From an uncultured Clostridia bacterium (GTDB lineage Bacteria; Bacillota; Clostridia; Christensenellales; Aristaeellaceae), in assembly GCA_934632155.1 (NCBI GenBank), contig CAKTXZ010000004.1, forward strand, positions 117,599-181,598: DNA of 64,000 nucleotides. The letters are read 5' to 3'. The position numbers and the translations under genes were made by a program. Below, in pieces: positions 36,167-44,381 of the stretch (the stretch's first letter is position 1; each line of letters begins with the position of its first letter). The notes beneath the pieces were generated by a model that made no database searches, was not told where the DNA came from, and saw only the letters and a list, made by a program, of their open reading frames with translations.

Positions 36167-37608
36167 AGGCAAGCCCTCCTTTTCAGCGCGCGCGCCCGCC
36201 GCACACGGCGAAGCGCAGCCAGCACGACGAGCGCCGCGCCCAGCGACACGACAAAGGGCGTGAAATACGCGCGCATCGTCCGATTGCGAACCTTTTCATA
36301 CGCCTTGTCGTAATATTCGCGATCCGCGCCCTTTTTCAGGTACTCCATCGCCTCGTCGTATTCTCCGGTGCGCAGCAGCGTGCGGCCAATACCGGAATAC
36401 GCAAGGAACAGGTTGTGGTTGAACGAAAGGGCCTCGCGCCAGTATTGCGCGGCAATATCATATTCATAGAGGTACTGATGCTTTACCGCGTTCATCAACG
36501 CCGCACCGTATTCTGTCTGGGAAAAAATCTCCAGCGACTGCGCCAGCGAATCCAGCACCAGAATTTTATCGTCCACAAAGCATGCGTCCACCGGATTGCG
36601 GAAGTAGCCTTCCCGATCGCCGCTGCCGCCGAAAATGAACAGCAGCTCGTGATCCTCGTTGTATCCGAAAACGCGGGAACGCGTACTGTCCAGACAAATG
36701 TACGCGCCGTAGGCGTTGGTATCCACCGCGATGAATTGCGATTCGCCAACCGGAATGCCAAAGCCTGTAGCGTTCGTCCACAAATCGCCCTGCGGATAGG
36801 GCTTGCCCTGCGCCACCTCGATGATGTTCTGTCCCTTGGCATTCAGGCGCTTGATCTTGGTCTTCTGCGTGTCCTGCGCCAGCAGCGTCGCAAAAAGAAA
36901 GCCGTCCTGATCGACACAGAGGTTTGTAAAATCGCTGGGTAGCCACATGACCTGCCGGGCGCGCTGCTCCTTGGTGGCAAATACGCGCCAGATCAGCTGC
37001 CACGGCGTAAACTGCACCTCGTTTACGCCGAAAAAGCGGTTGAACGCGCCGTCGGTCGACAGCTCGACAATCCCCTCGTACATGCCCTTGGAAATAACGT
37101 AAAGACGCCCGGCATGATCCAGCACCAGCTTGGTGGGGCGATAATTGACGTTTTCAAAGCCCACGATCGCCGGCCGCCCCAGCACGCGCAGCAGCGTGTG
37201 ATCCGCCGCGAAATGCAATATGCGCGATTGATCGCTCTGGGAAATATAGTATTCGCCGTTTGCGCCCTCGGTAATACCGCTGCAGCCGGAAAGCGCAACC
37301 TCTTTCCCGTCTTCCACATAGGATGTAATCACCTGACGCACCGAAAAATCACGGTTGAGCAGCAGCAGCCGCGCAGCGCACAGCACGTAGACGCAATCGT
37401 CGGAAACATACGCGTCCACCAGCCCGTCCAGCTTTTCCACACCCGCCAGATCGCGCACCGTTAAAGAGCGCTCCAGCGTATAAGCCGGCGGCGCGGGCAC
37501 GGCAATTTTGTGCTCGTCATACAGGTAGTTCGACGATCCCTCCCCTGCCAGCGCCGCGGAAAGCGGCAGCAGCGTCAGGCACAAAAGCATCATCAGCACT
37601 CGTTTCAT
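36163..37608 (-). CDS. Secreted NHL-propeller protein with TPR and C-terminal membrane anchor
   Basis: 481 residues: a signal peptide at 1-21 (LPLSAALA-G); a beta-propeller of NHL-like repeats (about 50-360; for example GRLYVISKGM, QDGFLFATLLAQD, CFVDDKILVLDS); TPR-like helices (about 375-440: YDIAAQYWREALSFNHNLFLAYSGIGRTLLRTGEYDEAM); then a transmembrane helix (FVVSLGAALVVLAAL) and an arginine-rich cytoplasmic tail. It thus displays a propeller outside and is anchored at its end. Overlaps the YIP1 gene by 4 bases. Probably a scaffold or glycan-sensing partner of the DUF5696 protein. Confidence 0.82.
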   Translation of the reverse strand: MKRVLMMLLCLTLLPLSAALAGEGSSNYLYDEHKIAVPAPPAYTLERSLTVRDLAGVEKLDGLVDAYVSDDCVYVLCAARLLLLNRDFSVRQVITSYVEDGKEVALSGCSGITEGANGEYYISQSDQSRILHFAADHTLLRVLGRPAIVGFENVNYRPTKLVLDHAGRLYVISKGMYEGIVELSTDGAFNRFFGVNEVQFTPWQLIWRVFATKEQRARQVMWLPSDFTNLCVDQDGFLFATLLAQDTQKTKIKRLNAKGQNIIEVAQGKPYPQGDLWTNATGFGIPVGESQFIAVDTNAYGAYICLDSTRSRVFGYNEDHELLFIFGGSGDREGYFRNPVDACFVDDKILVLDSLAQSLEIFSQTEYGAALMNAVKHQYLYEYDIAAQYWREALSFNHNLFLAYSGIGRTLLRTGEYDEAMEYLKKGADREYYDKAYEKVRNRTMRAYFTPFVVSLGAALVVLAALRRVRRARALKRRACL

Positions 37609-37620
37609 CCTGCCACCTCC

Positions 37621-38607
37621 CTATTCCTTGATGCCGGACGTCGCCATGGTTTCCAGTACGTTCGACTGCGATATCACAAACAGGATAACCGGCACAATGA
37701 ACATCAGCAGCGACGTTGCCGCCACCACGCCCGTACGCGCCACGCCCGAGCCCGTCAACTGGCTCAGCATGGCGGGCAGGGGCTTGAGGTTTTCGGTGTA
37801 GATAAAGCTGCTTCCCGTCGCGCCCCACAGGCTTTGGAAGGCGACGATGAACAGCGTAATCCACGCGGGCTTTACCGCGGGCATCACGATGCGCCAGAGC
37901 ATTCCGAAATAGCTTGCGCCGTCAATCGAGGCCGCGTCAATCAGCGCGTCTGGCACCTGCTCCATAAAATTCTTCATCAGGAACAGCCCCAGCGACATGG
38001 AAAGCGCAGGCAGAATCACCGCCCAGCAGCTATCCACCAGCCCCAGCTTGCTCATAATCACATAGTTGGGCACCGCCGTAACCGCGGGGGAAAACATCAG
38101 CGACAGCAGCACCATCTGGTTGAGCGTCCGGCTGCCCGGGAAGCGGAACTTTGCCAGTGGAAAGGCAGCCATGCAGCTGAACACGATATGTCCCAGGGAG
38201 CCGAGCACAACAATCACCAGCGTATTGAACAGATACCGCGGGAAGGGCACCAGCGAATCGGCCAGCAGCTCGGACAGGTCGTAGAAGTTATCCATGGTCG
38301 GCTGAATGACAAACAGGCGCGGCGGGAAAATAAACAGCTCGTTGATGGGCTTAAAGGCATTGGAAACCATGAAGACAACCGGAAACAGCATCAGCAGCGC
38401 CAGCAGCAGCAGGAAAATCAACAGCGCCAAGCTGCCGCCCACCGAGCGGTTGGCCCGGCTGCCCGTCAGAAAGCGTCCGAAGGCCGTCTTGGGAAGGCGC
38501 TTGGGGCGCGGCATGCTTTTGAGCAGCCTTTTGCGCTGCTTTGCCTGACGCTTGGCAATCTTTTTCTGCTGGCGGGTTCGCTGCAGCGTCGCGATTTTAT
38601 CATTCAT
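37621..38607 (-). CDS. Carbohydrate ABC transporter permease with long basic N-terminus
   Basis: About 328 residues, MalG type with six helices. It has an unusual cytoplasmic N-terminus of about 50 residues that is strongly basic (QQKKIAKRQAKQRKRLLK). The EAA loop reads LIDAASIDGASYFGMLWRIVMP. ATG 38607 starts one base after the stop of the partner permease. The basic tail is not a usual feature of this family and might contact lipid, RNA or the shared ATPase. Confidence 0.9.
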   Translation of the reverse strand: MNDKIATLQRTRQQKKIAKRQAKQRKRLLKSMPRPKRLPKTAFGRFLTGSRANRSVGGSLALLIFLLLLALLMLFPVVFMVSNAFKPINELFIFPPRLFVIQPTMDNFYDLSELLADSLVPFPRYLFNTLVIVVLGSLGHIVFSCMAAFPLAKFRFPGSRTLNQMVLLSLMFSPAVTAVPNYVIMSKLGLVDSCWAVILPALSMSLGLFLMKNFMEQVPDALIDAASIDGASYFGMLWRIVMPAVKPAWITLFIVAFQSLWGATGSSFIYTENLKPLPAMLSQLTGSGVARTGVVAATSLLMFIVPVILFVISQSNVLETMATSGIKE

Positions 38608-38608
38608 A

Positions 38609-39547
38609 TCAGCTGCCCACCTTTCCAAGCATTTTCTGCACCGCTTTGTTCAGCAGCAGCATCATGAAGAACAGCAGCACGGCAATCGCGCAGGCATAGC
38701 CCATTTCCAGCCGGACGATGCCGTAGTCGTTCAAATGGTTGATGATCGTGTGCGTGGCGTAATTGGTGGATGGAAAGCCGTTGAGCGCAACCGTAACATC
38801 CGCGATGGCCAGCGAATTGGTCACAGCCATTACCGCGCCAAAGAGCAGCTGCGGCACCATGTTGGGCAGGGTGATATACCACAGCTCCTGCCAGCGGTTG
38901 CGCACGCCGTCCACCTCCGCCGCCTCGTACTGCGATTTTTCCACGCCCTGCAAGCCGGCGATAAAGGAAAGGAAGCCCACGCCCAGACTCATCCACAGCG
39001 ACACCAGAATGACGATCGCCATCATGTACTTTTCATCGCGCAGCCAGAGAATCGATTCCGATATGACGCCCATATTCAGCAGCCGCGCGTTAATGAAGCC
39101 GTACGCGTCGCCGGAAAAAAGCTGGGTAAAGATCACATATGCGTTGCCGGAAATGCTGGGAGCGTAGAAGATTACCGTCAGCACCGCGCGAAGCTTGGGC
39201 GGAAGCTCGCACAGCAGCCACGCCATTAAAAAGGAAAAAATGTATCCGAAGGGGCCGGTAATCAACGCCAGCACCAGCGTATTCTTGACCGCCTTAAGAA
39301 AAATCGGGTCGTCCAGAAACAGCTTCATGTAGTTGGTCAGGCCAATAAATTGCGGCGCCTGCAGCACGTTGAACTGCGTGAAGCTGAAATACACCGCCAC
39401 CAGCACCGGCACTACCGTAAACAGCGAAAAGCAAAGCATGTAGGGCAGCAGCATCGCGTAGAGCTGCTTGCTCTTTTTTGCCTCAAGCCATCCATAGCGC
39501 CAGCGTTCGCCAAGCGTTACAGCGCCTCTGCGTCTCAATTCCGCCAT
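38609..39547 (-). CDS. Carbohydrate ABC transporter permease, MalF type
   Basis: 312 residues, six helices. The EAA loop reads YEAAEVDGVRNRWQELWYITLP. AAGGGGGG precedes ATG 39547, 14 bases after the stop of the fused binding protein. It pairs with the product at 37621 as the upstream permease set of this operon. Confidence 0.9.
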   Translation of the reverse strand: MAELRRRGAVTLGERWRYGWLEAKKSKQLYAMLLPYMLCFSLFTVVPVLVAVYFSFTQFNVLQAPQFIGLTNYMKLFLDDPIFLKAVKNTLVLALITGPFGYIFSFLMAWLLCELPPKLRAVLTVIFYAPSISGNAYVIFTQLFSGDAYGFINARLLNMGVISESILWLRDEKYMMAIVILVSLWMSLGVGFLSFIAGLQGVEKSQYEAAEVDGVRNRWQELWYITLPNMVPQLLFGAVMAVTNSLAIADVTVALNGFPSTNYATHTIINHLNDYGIVRLEMGYACAIAVLLFFMMLLLNKAVQKMLGKVGS

Positions 39548-39561
39548 TGCCGCTTCCCCCC

Positions 39562-42447
39562 TTACTGCGCGTCGTCCAAGCCGAATTCCTGTCGCTTGGC
39601 CGCAATTTCCTCGTTTATCATTTCATTATATTCAAACAATGTATCCGCCGGGTTTGTGTAGCTCGTAATCACGGTCACAAAAGCGTTGTTGAGATAGCGC
39701 CCTGTGATGTAGCCGCCGGGCACCTGCTCAACGCCGTGCAGAACAGGCAGCATATCCTCCAGCGTCCGGCGTATATCCAAATCCCAGCCGATACGGTCAA
39801 AGGCCTCCAAATTCGCCACCTGATAACGGCCGGACTGCCCGAGCACGGCCTCCATCTCCTGCGCGTACTTGGTCTGCGTATCGCCGCTCGTCCACCATTT
39901 CAGGAAATCCCACGCCGCTTCCGCCGTCCCCTTGCGCTCCACGATATTGCGTATAATCATCGATGCGCCCGTGACGCAGGGCGCGCCCCGAACAATCTCG
40001 CCCTGCGCGTTGCGCGTTCCGGGAACAGGCGCAACGCCCCAATCGCCGCGAATCTCCGGCGCGGAAACCGCCAAACGGTTGTAGGTGGACAGGTCGACAA
40101 TTCCGATGGGCACCTCGCCCAGACGGAAGCGCGTGACAAAATCAATTTCCTGCGGGAAGCCATGCTGCGTGTAAAAATGCGTCCACCACTTGAAGGCGGC
40201 GTTTCCAATTTCACCGCTGAGCAGGCATTCGTCGCCGTCAGGCGAATACAGCGCGCCGCCCGTCTGGTATAGCCGCGAAAGGAAAACCGTGTTGATCGGC
40301 ACGGAATTGCCCATCGAAAGCGCGGCGCCCATGGTAGAGGGCGGCGCCGTATCCAAATACAAATCCATGTTGTAGCGCTGAAGCTCCGGGATCAGGGCAA
40401 TGAAATCATCCCACGTTTCGGGTATCTTCAGCCCCAGTTCATCCAAAATATCCTTGCGATAGAACATGACCGGAAAGCTCATCTGATCCGGCAGGGCGTA
40501 CACGCCGCCATCATATTCAAACGCCTTGAGCGCCGCCGGCAGAAAACGCCCGGCGACCTGCTCGTAATCCTCAAACGTCGTCAGGTCATACGCCGCGCCG
40601 CGGAAGGCGAAATTCACTGGCGCTGTATTGCCAATCTGAATCGCCACATCCGGGCCGCGGCCGGTAAAGGTCGACGGCAGCAGCACATCGGCGCTGATAA
40701 GGCGCAGGTTAACCTTCACCCCATGCTCCGTCTCAAAGCTTTCGTTAATCAGCCTGCGAATGACCGAAAACTGGTCGCGGCCGATCGAAAGCCACACGTC
40801 GATCTCACGCGTTTCACGTCCGGAGCTCAGGCCGCTGTCGGCCACGTTATAGTCGTTGGTAAAGGAGCCGACAAACGCACGCAGCGAATGCCACAGGCCC
40901 TGAAGGAAATTGTCCTCCGCCTCAATATCCGGCAATTGCGTTCCGGCCAGCAGAATATAATCAATCTTCAGCGGCTGATCCATGAAATCCAGCACGGTTT
41001 TGCCCATCGCCGTGATGCATTCCTTGAAGGCGGACAGGCGGCGCAGCAGCTGCTCCTCAGAATCAGCCAGATAATCCAGCATGGCGAGCAGACGCGTTAT
41101 GGCCGCCGTACGCTCGCTTCCCGAGCCGGTCAGCGCCGTCATGCGCGCCAGAATGTCGGAAAGCTCCTGCTTGTATTCCAGCAGGGTCGATTGCAAATTG
41201 GGGATTCGGGTATAGAGCTGATAGCTCTGATAAACGTCCGGGCTGGTGCCCGTCACGGCAATAATCGAGCGGTATACACGGTTCAGTCCCGCCGTCGCGG
41301 CGTCGATATCCCGCAAAATGTCCCCCAGCGCGCCCAGCGAAACCTCCAGCGCGATGCGGTTCGTCCCCTTTTCCAGATAGAACCAGTAATCCTGCGTAAT
41401 CTCGCTGTCGTCCGCCGGGTTTTGGCGGTTTTCGCCCAGCGCGCGAAACTGGAAGCCGCCCGCGTGATAAAAGCGAAGGTCGGCCGCCTCGGCAAAGGGT
41501 ATTTCGCCGTTAATGGTCAGCGAACGCGTAACGTATAGCCCGCGCAGCGGGCTTTGCTTAAAACGCAGCACGATACGATACAGGCCGCTTTCGGGCGCCT
41601 CCAAATCCCAGGCGATCCATTCGCCCGGCTCGTTCCACGCCGTGCCCCCGATGCAGTTGAGCACAATATTGGAGGGATGGTACGGCTCGGAATGGGCGGA
41701 GGTACGGTCGTTAATCGGATAAAAGCTCGGACCGGATTTGAGGGCCGCGTCTTCGGCCTGCAGCTTAATCGGCGTAATATCCCGATATTCTGCGCCGTTC
41801 GCCAGCGCGGCGGCAAGATACTGCGGGTAGCTCGGATGGCTTTGGGGCGGCGCGATCGTAATCGTCGAAAGCACCATCCCCTCCTTGAGCGATACGAGCG
41901 TCAGCTCGTTTTCCCCCGCATGCAGAAAAAAACGGAACGGCTGCGTTTCGTATCCCTCCGCATCGCGGCAGGCGGCGCTGCGCCATTCCGGCGTTTGTAC
42001 CTGCGCGGGAAAGGGCTGGTTGCCGGAGGCATTTTTGTAATCGCGGCTGCTGTCATTCCACAGGCGGGAAAAGGCAAGGGACGCAGCCTCCTCAAAGGGC
42101 GTTTCACCGTTGATTCGCAGCGCACGCAGAATATCGCCGCCGCTGCCCGCCCCGGGAAAATAGCGCAGAGAAACGGTATACATTCCGTCCGCCGGAACGG
42201 AAAAACGGTACGACACCTCGCCGCGTTCGCCGGTCGAAAGCGTGCCGTCGGGAAGCAGCGAAATGTCCGGCCTGTCGGCGTCGGCATAATCCGCCGCCTG
42301 CAGAATCATCGTTTCCGCACCATCCGGCGCGTCCTGATGCTGCCGGATGTATTCGCGATATTCCACGGCGTTTGCCGTCGCGCATACGCCAAGCAGCAAG
42401 TAACACCAAACCATGACCTGACAAAGCCGTTTTACCAACGCCGGCAC
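39562..42447 (-). CDS. Giant solute-binding protein with two N-terminal jelly-roll-like modules
   Basis: 961 residues, about twice the family norm. After a signal peptide (about 1-28, ending ATANA-V) come two related modules (about 45-205 and 225-390). Both show a strand pattern followed by LRINGETPFEEAA and LTINGEIPFAEAA, so they are an internal duplication resembling carbohydrate-binding beta-sandwiches. A helical linker (about 400-540) leads to a complete extracellular solute-binding domain (about 545-950: DVWLSIGRDQFSVIRRLINESFE, YALPDQMSFPVMFYRKDIL, TWDDFIAL, KWWTSGD). Start is GTG 42447 or TTG 42438; the ribosome site does not decide. It likely captures large glycans for the permeases downstream. 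Confidence 0.85.
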   Translation of the reverse strand: MPALVKRLCQVMVWCYLLLGVCATANAVEYREYIRQHQDAPDGAETMILQAADYADADRPDISLLPDGTLSTGERGEVSYRFSVPADGMYTVSLRYFPGAGSGGDILRALRINGETPFEEAASLAFSRLWNDSSRDYKNASGNQPFPAQVQTPEWRSAACRDAEGYETQPFRFFLHAGENELTLVSLKEGMVLSTITIAPPQSHPSYPQYLAAALANGAEYRDITPIKLQAEDAALKSGPSFYPINDRTSAHSEPYHPSNIVLNCIGGTAWNEPGEWIAWDLEAPESGLYRIVLRFKQSPLRGLYVTRSLTINGEIPFAEAADLRFYHAGGFQFRALGENRQNPADDSEITQDYWFYLEKGTNRIALEVSLGALGDILRDIDAATAGLNRVYRSIIAVTGTSPDVYQSYQLYTRIPNLQSTLLEYKQELSDILARMTALTGSGSERTAAITRLLAMLDYLADSEEQLLRRLSAFKECITAMGKTVLDFMDQPLKIDYILLAGTQLPDIEAEDNFLQGLWHSLRAFVGSFTNDYNVADSGLSSGRETREIDVWLSIGRDQFSVIRRLINESFETEHGVKVNLRLISADVLLPSTFTGRGPDVAIQIGNTAPVNFAFRGAAYDLTTFEDYEQVAGRFLPAALKAFEYDGGVYALPDQMSFPVMFYRKDILDELGLKIPETWDDFIALIPELQRYNMDLYLDTAPPSTMGAALSMGNSVPINTVFLSRLYQTGGALYSPDGDECLLSGEIGNAAFKWWTHFYTQHGFPQEIDFVTRFRLGEVPIGIVDLSTYNRLAVSAPEIRGDWGVAPVPGTRNAQGEIVRGAPCVTGASMIIRNIVERKGTAEAAWDFLKWWTSGDTQTKYAQEMEAVLGQSGRYQVANLEAFDRIGWDLDIRRTLEDMLPVLHGVEQVPGGYITGRYLNNAFVTVITSYTNPADTLFEYNEMINEEIAAKRQEFGLDDAQ

Positions 42448-42470
42448 CGCCTTCCGAATCCGTGTGTTTT

Positions 42471-42503
42471 GAAAAATGCGGGGCGCCCTTGCGAACGCCC
42501 CGC
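42471..42503 (-). terminator. Intra-operon terminator after the abundant binding-protein gene
   Basis: On the minus strand GCGGGGCG (42496-42503) pairs with CGCCCCGC (42478-42485), followed by a short U-run (42471-42476). Placed between the binding protein and the rest of the operon, it probably lowers downstream expression and protects the 3' end. Confidence 0.75.
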
Positions 42504-42518
42504 TCCATGGGAACCGAA

Positions 42519-43934
42519 TTACTTGAGGTAGCCCGCGTCGCGGAAGCTGGCCTCGATTTCGGGCACAGCCGCTTCGAAGGTGGAGCGAACGGCGGTGCCG
42601 TCATTGAAGGGCTTGCGCATCAGGCCGTAGAGGGAAACCTCGCCGCCGTAGCTCTTGCCCAGACCGGCAGCGTTAATCGTGGCGATGGGGTTATACTTGG
42701 TGTGCATCTTGAGCCAGTTGTACAGCTCGGCGGAGAGCTCGTCGGCGAAGAAATCCGGCGGATCGGGCATATAGTCTGGCGCGGCCATCGCGCTGAAGGC
42801 TTCCTTGTCCTCCTCGGTGAAGGACAGGTCGAAGATCAGGTTGACCAGCGCTTCGGTGACATAATCGGAATCCAGGCCGGGGAAGTCCTTTTCCGCGCCC
42901 TTGAGCACCGCGCCCATCAGGCCAAGATCATAGTAGGAGCCATAGGTGCCTTCCACGGTGGTGTAGTCCTCGCCCATGACCTTGGCGCCCATGCCGTAGG
43001 GATACGGCACGAAGCCCCAATCCAGCTTGTTGGCGTTGAGCGTGCCGACCTGCCACATGGCGCGGTGCGTCATAGCCACCTCAACGCCCTGATCGAAGGT
43101 CGCGGCGGGGGTTCCCCAGTAGTCCGAGTAGCCATCTTCCGTCGTATTCGCGGGGCGAACCAGACCGGCCGCGATCATCTTCTCGAGCAGCTCGAAGGTT
43201 TCGATGAATTCATCGCTGGTCAGGCCGAGGGAGAAGTCGGTGTGAACCGCCATTTCGCCGCCGTTGGCGGGAGGCGCGAAGATTCCCCAGTAGTTGGGAT
43301 CGATGAAGAAGGAATACGTGCCCTCGGGCAGCTTCTGCTGCAGCTCGGTCATGTACGCGAGGAAGGATTCGTAATCCCACTTGCCCATCTTGTACATTTC
43401 ACCGGGATCATATTCCATGCCGGCTTCTTCGATCATGCCGCGGTTGAACACGAGGCCTTCGGGGCCGGGGATGTTGTCGGTGAAGCCGTAGTAGCCCTCG
43501 CCCACCATGCCAACGTCCTTGAGCAGCTGGGGAATATCCAGCGTCGCCAGACCCTTGCCGATGTCAGCCAGCGCGTCGGACGCCACCAGCTGCATCAGCC
43601 ACATGGAGGACATATTGTTGGTCACATGCCACGCGGGCTGGCCGCCGGAAACGGACATGATCCACTCGGCGGGCATATCATTCCATTCGGAGGTGGAGGT
43701 GTAGAGTTCAATTTCGCAGTTGTACGCCTTTTTGATGGCTTCGTAGCGGGGCAGCCATTCGGCCTTATCCACCTCGGAGCAATCCTCGGCGTAGGGGTTG
43801 GGCTTATCCCACATGCGCAGCTTTACCGTGTTGCCCTTGAGGTCGTACTTCGGGGCGTCGGCCTCGGCGAAGGCGGCGGGAACGAGTGCCAGAACGAGCG
43901 CCAGAGACAGAACCAGAGCTACCATTCTCTTCAT
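42519..43934 (-). CDS. Extracellular solute-binding protein, first gene of the large glycan operon
   Basis: 471 residues: a signal peptide at 1-23 (ALVPAAFA-E) with no lipobox cysteine, then a two-lobe binding fold (KLRMWDKPNPYAED, GPEGLVFNRGMIEEAG, WDYESFLAYMTELQQKL). Codons look strongly biased to a few G+C-ending choices (long runs of GGC, CTG, AAG), consistent with high expression. AGGAGG precedes the ATG and a consensus promoter lies at 44127-44155. A terminator directly after it separates it from lower-expressed partners. The operon thus has two different binding proteins. Confidence 0.92.
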   Translation of the reverse strand: MKRMVALVLSLALVLALVPAAFAEADAPKYDLKGNTVKLRMWDKPNPYAEDCSEVDKAEWLPRYEAIKKAYNCEIELYTSTSEWNDMPAEWIMSVSGGQPAWHVTNNMSSMWLMQLVASDALADIGKGLATLDIPQLLKDVGMVGEGYYGFTDNIPGPEGLVFNRGMIEEAGMEYDPGEMYKMGKWDYESFLAYMTELQQKLPEGTYSFFIDPNYWGIFAPPANGGEMAVHTDFSLGLTSDEFIETFELLEKMIAAGLVRPANTTEDGYSDYWGTPAATFDQGVEVAMTHRAMWQVGTLNANKLDWGFVPYPYGMGAKVMGEDYTTVEGTYGSYYDLGLMGAVLKGAEKDFPGLDSDYVTEALVNLIFDLSFTEEDKEAFSAMAAPDYMPDPPDFFADELSAELYNWLKMHTKYNPIATINAAGLGKSYGGEVSLYGLMRKPFNDGTAVRSTFEAAVPEIEASFRDAGYLK

Positions 43935-44126
43935 GAATACAGTCCTCCTCTTGTTTTATTTCGAAGCCCGTAAAGGGCTTACGCACAAAGCAGCGGTCGA
44001 GCCTTACGGCGCGGCTGTCGGGAAGGGCGGTCAGTCAATAAAGAAGAAAAAAAGGAAAGACGGCGTACGGGCGCGACCGGAAAAACGAAGCAGCCTCACA
44101 ATGTCCATTGGAAACATCTCAAGGTT

Positions 44127-44155
44127 ATATTAACATTCTGTTTCCATCTTGTCAA
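44127..44155 (-). promoter_or_regulatory. Promoter of the large leftward glycan operon
   Basis: Minus strand TTGACA (44150-44155), 17-base spacer, TAATAT (44127-44132). A leader of about 190 bases follows before ATG 43934. It contains no recognisable riboswitch. Confidence 0.8.
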
Positions 44156-44160
44156 TAGCA

Positions 44161-44188
44161 TTTTTGCAGTTTTTGCAACTTTTTTGCC
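44161..44188. promoter_or_regulatory. Helically spaced TTTTTGCA direct repeats, candidate operator
   Basis: TTTTTGCA at 44161-44168 and 44170-44177, then TTTTTTGCC at 44181-44188, lie just upstream of the leftward -35 with about 9-11 base spacing. Similar TTTTGCA repeats occur in the 10966-11040 regulatory gap of the first ABC operon. Probably regulator half sites; the regulator is unidentified. Confidence 0.4.
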
Positions 44189-44279
44189 ACGTTTCATAGC
44201 GGTTTCGTCCAATATTCCACCACTTTTAATGATATTATTGCGTTCCATTTTAATTTATGTTACCTAAATGTTAATTCGC

Positions 44280-44308
44280 TTGACAAACCAGACATGATAT
44301 ATTATGCT
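44280..44308 (+). promoter_or_regulatory. Promoter of the fucosidase gene
   Basis: TTGACA (44280-44285), 17-base spacer, TATGCT (44303-44308), divergent from the glycan-operon promoter within the 447-base gap 43935-44381. The remainder of that gap is AT-rich and shows no gene. Confidence 0.65.
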
Positions 44309-44381
44309 TAATCATACCGTGATATGCTCGTCCGGCATATCCATTACACGAAACGAACAAAAACGAACGGAGGAAACCCGC

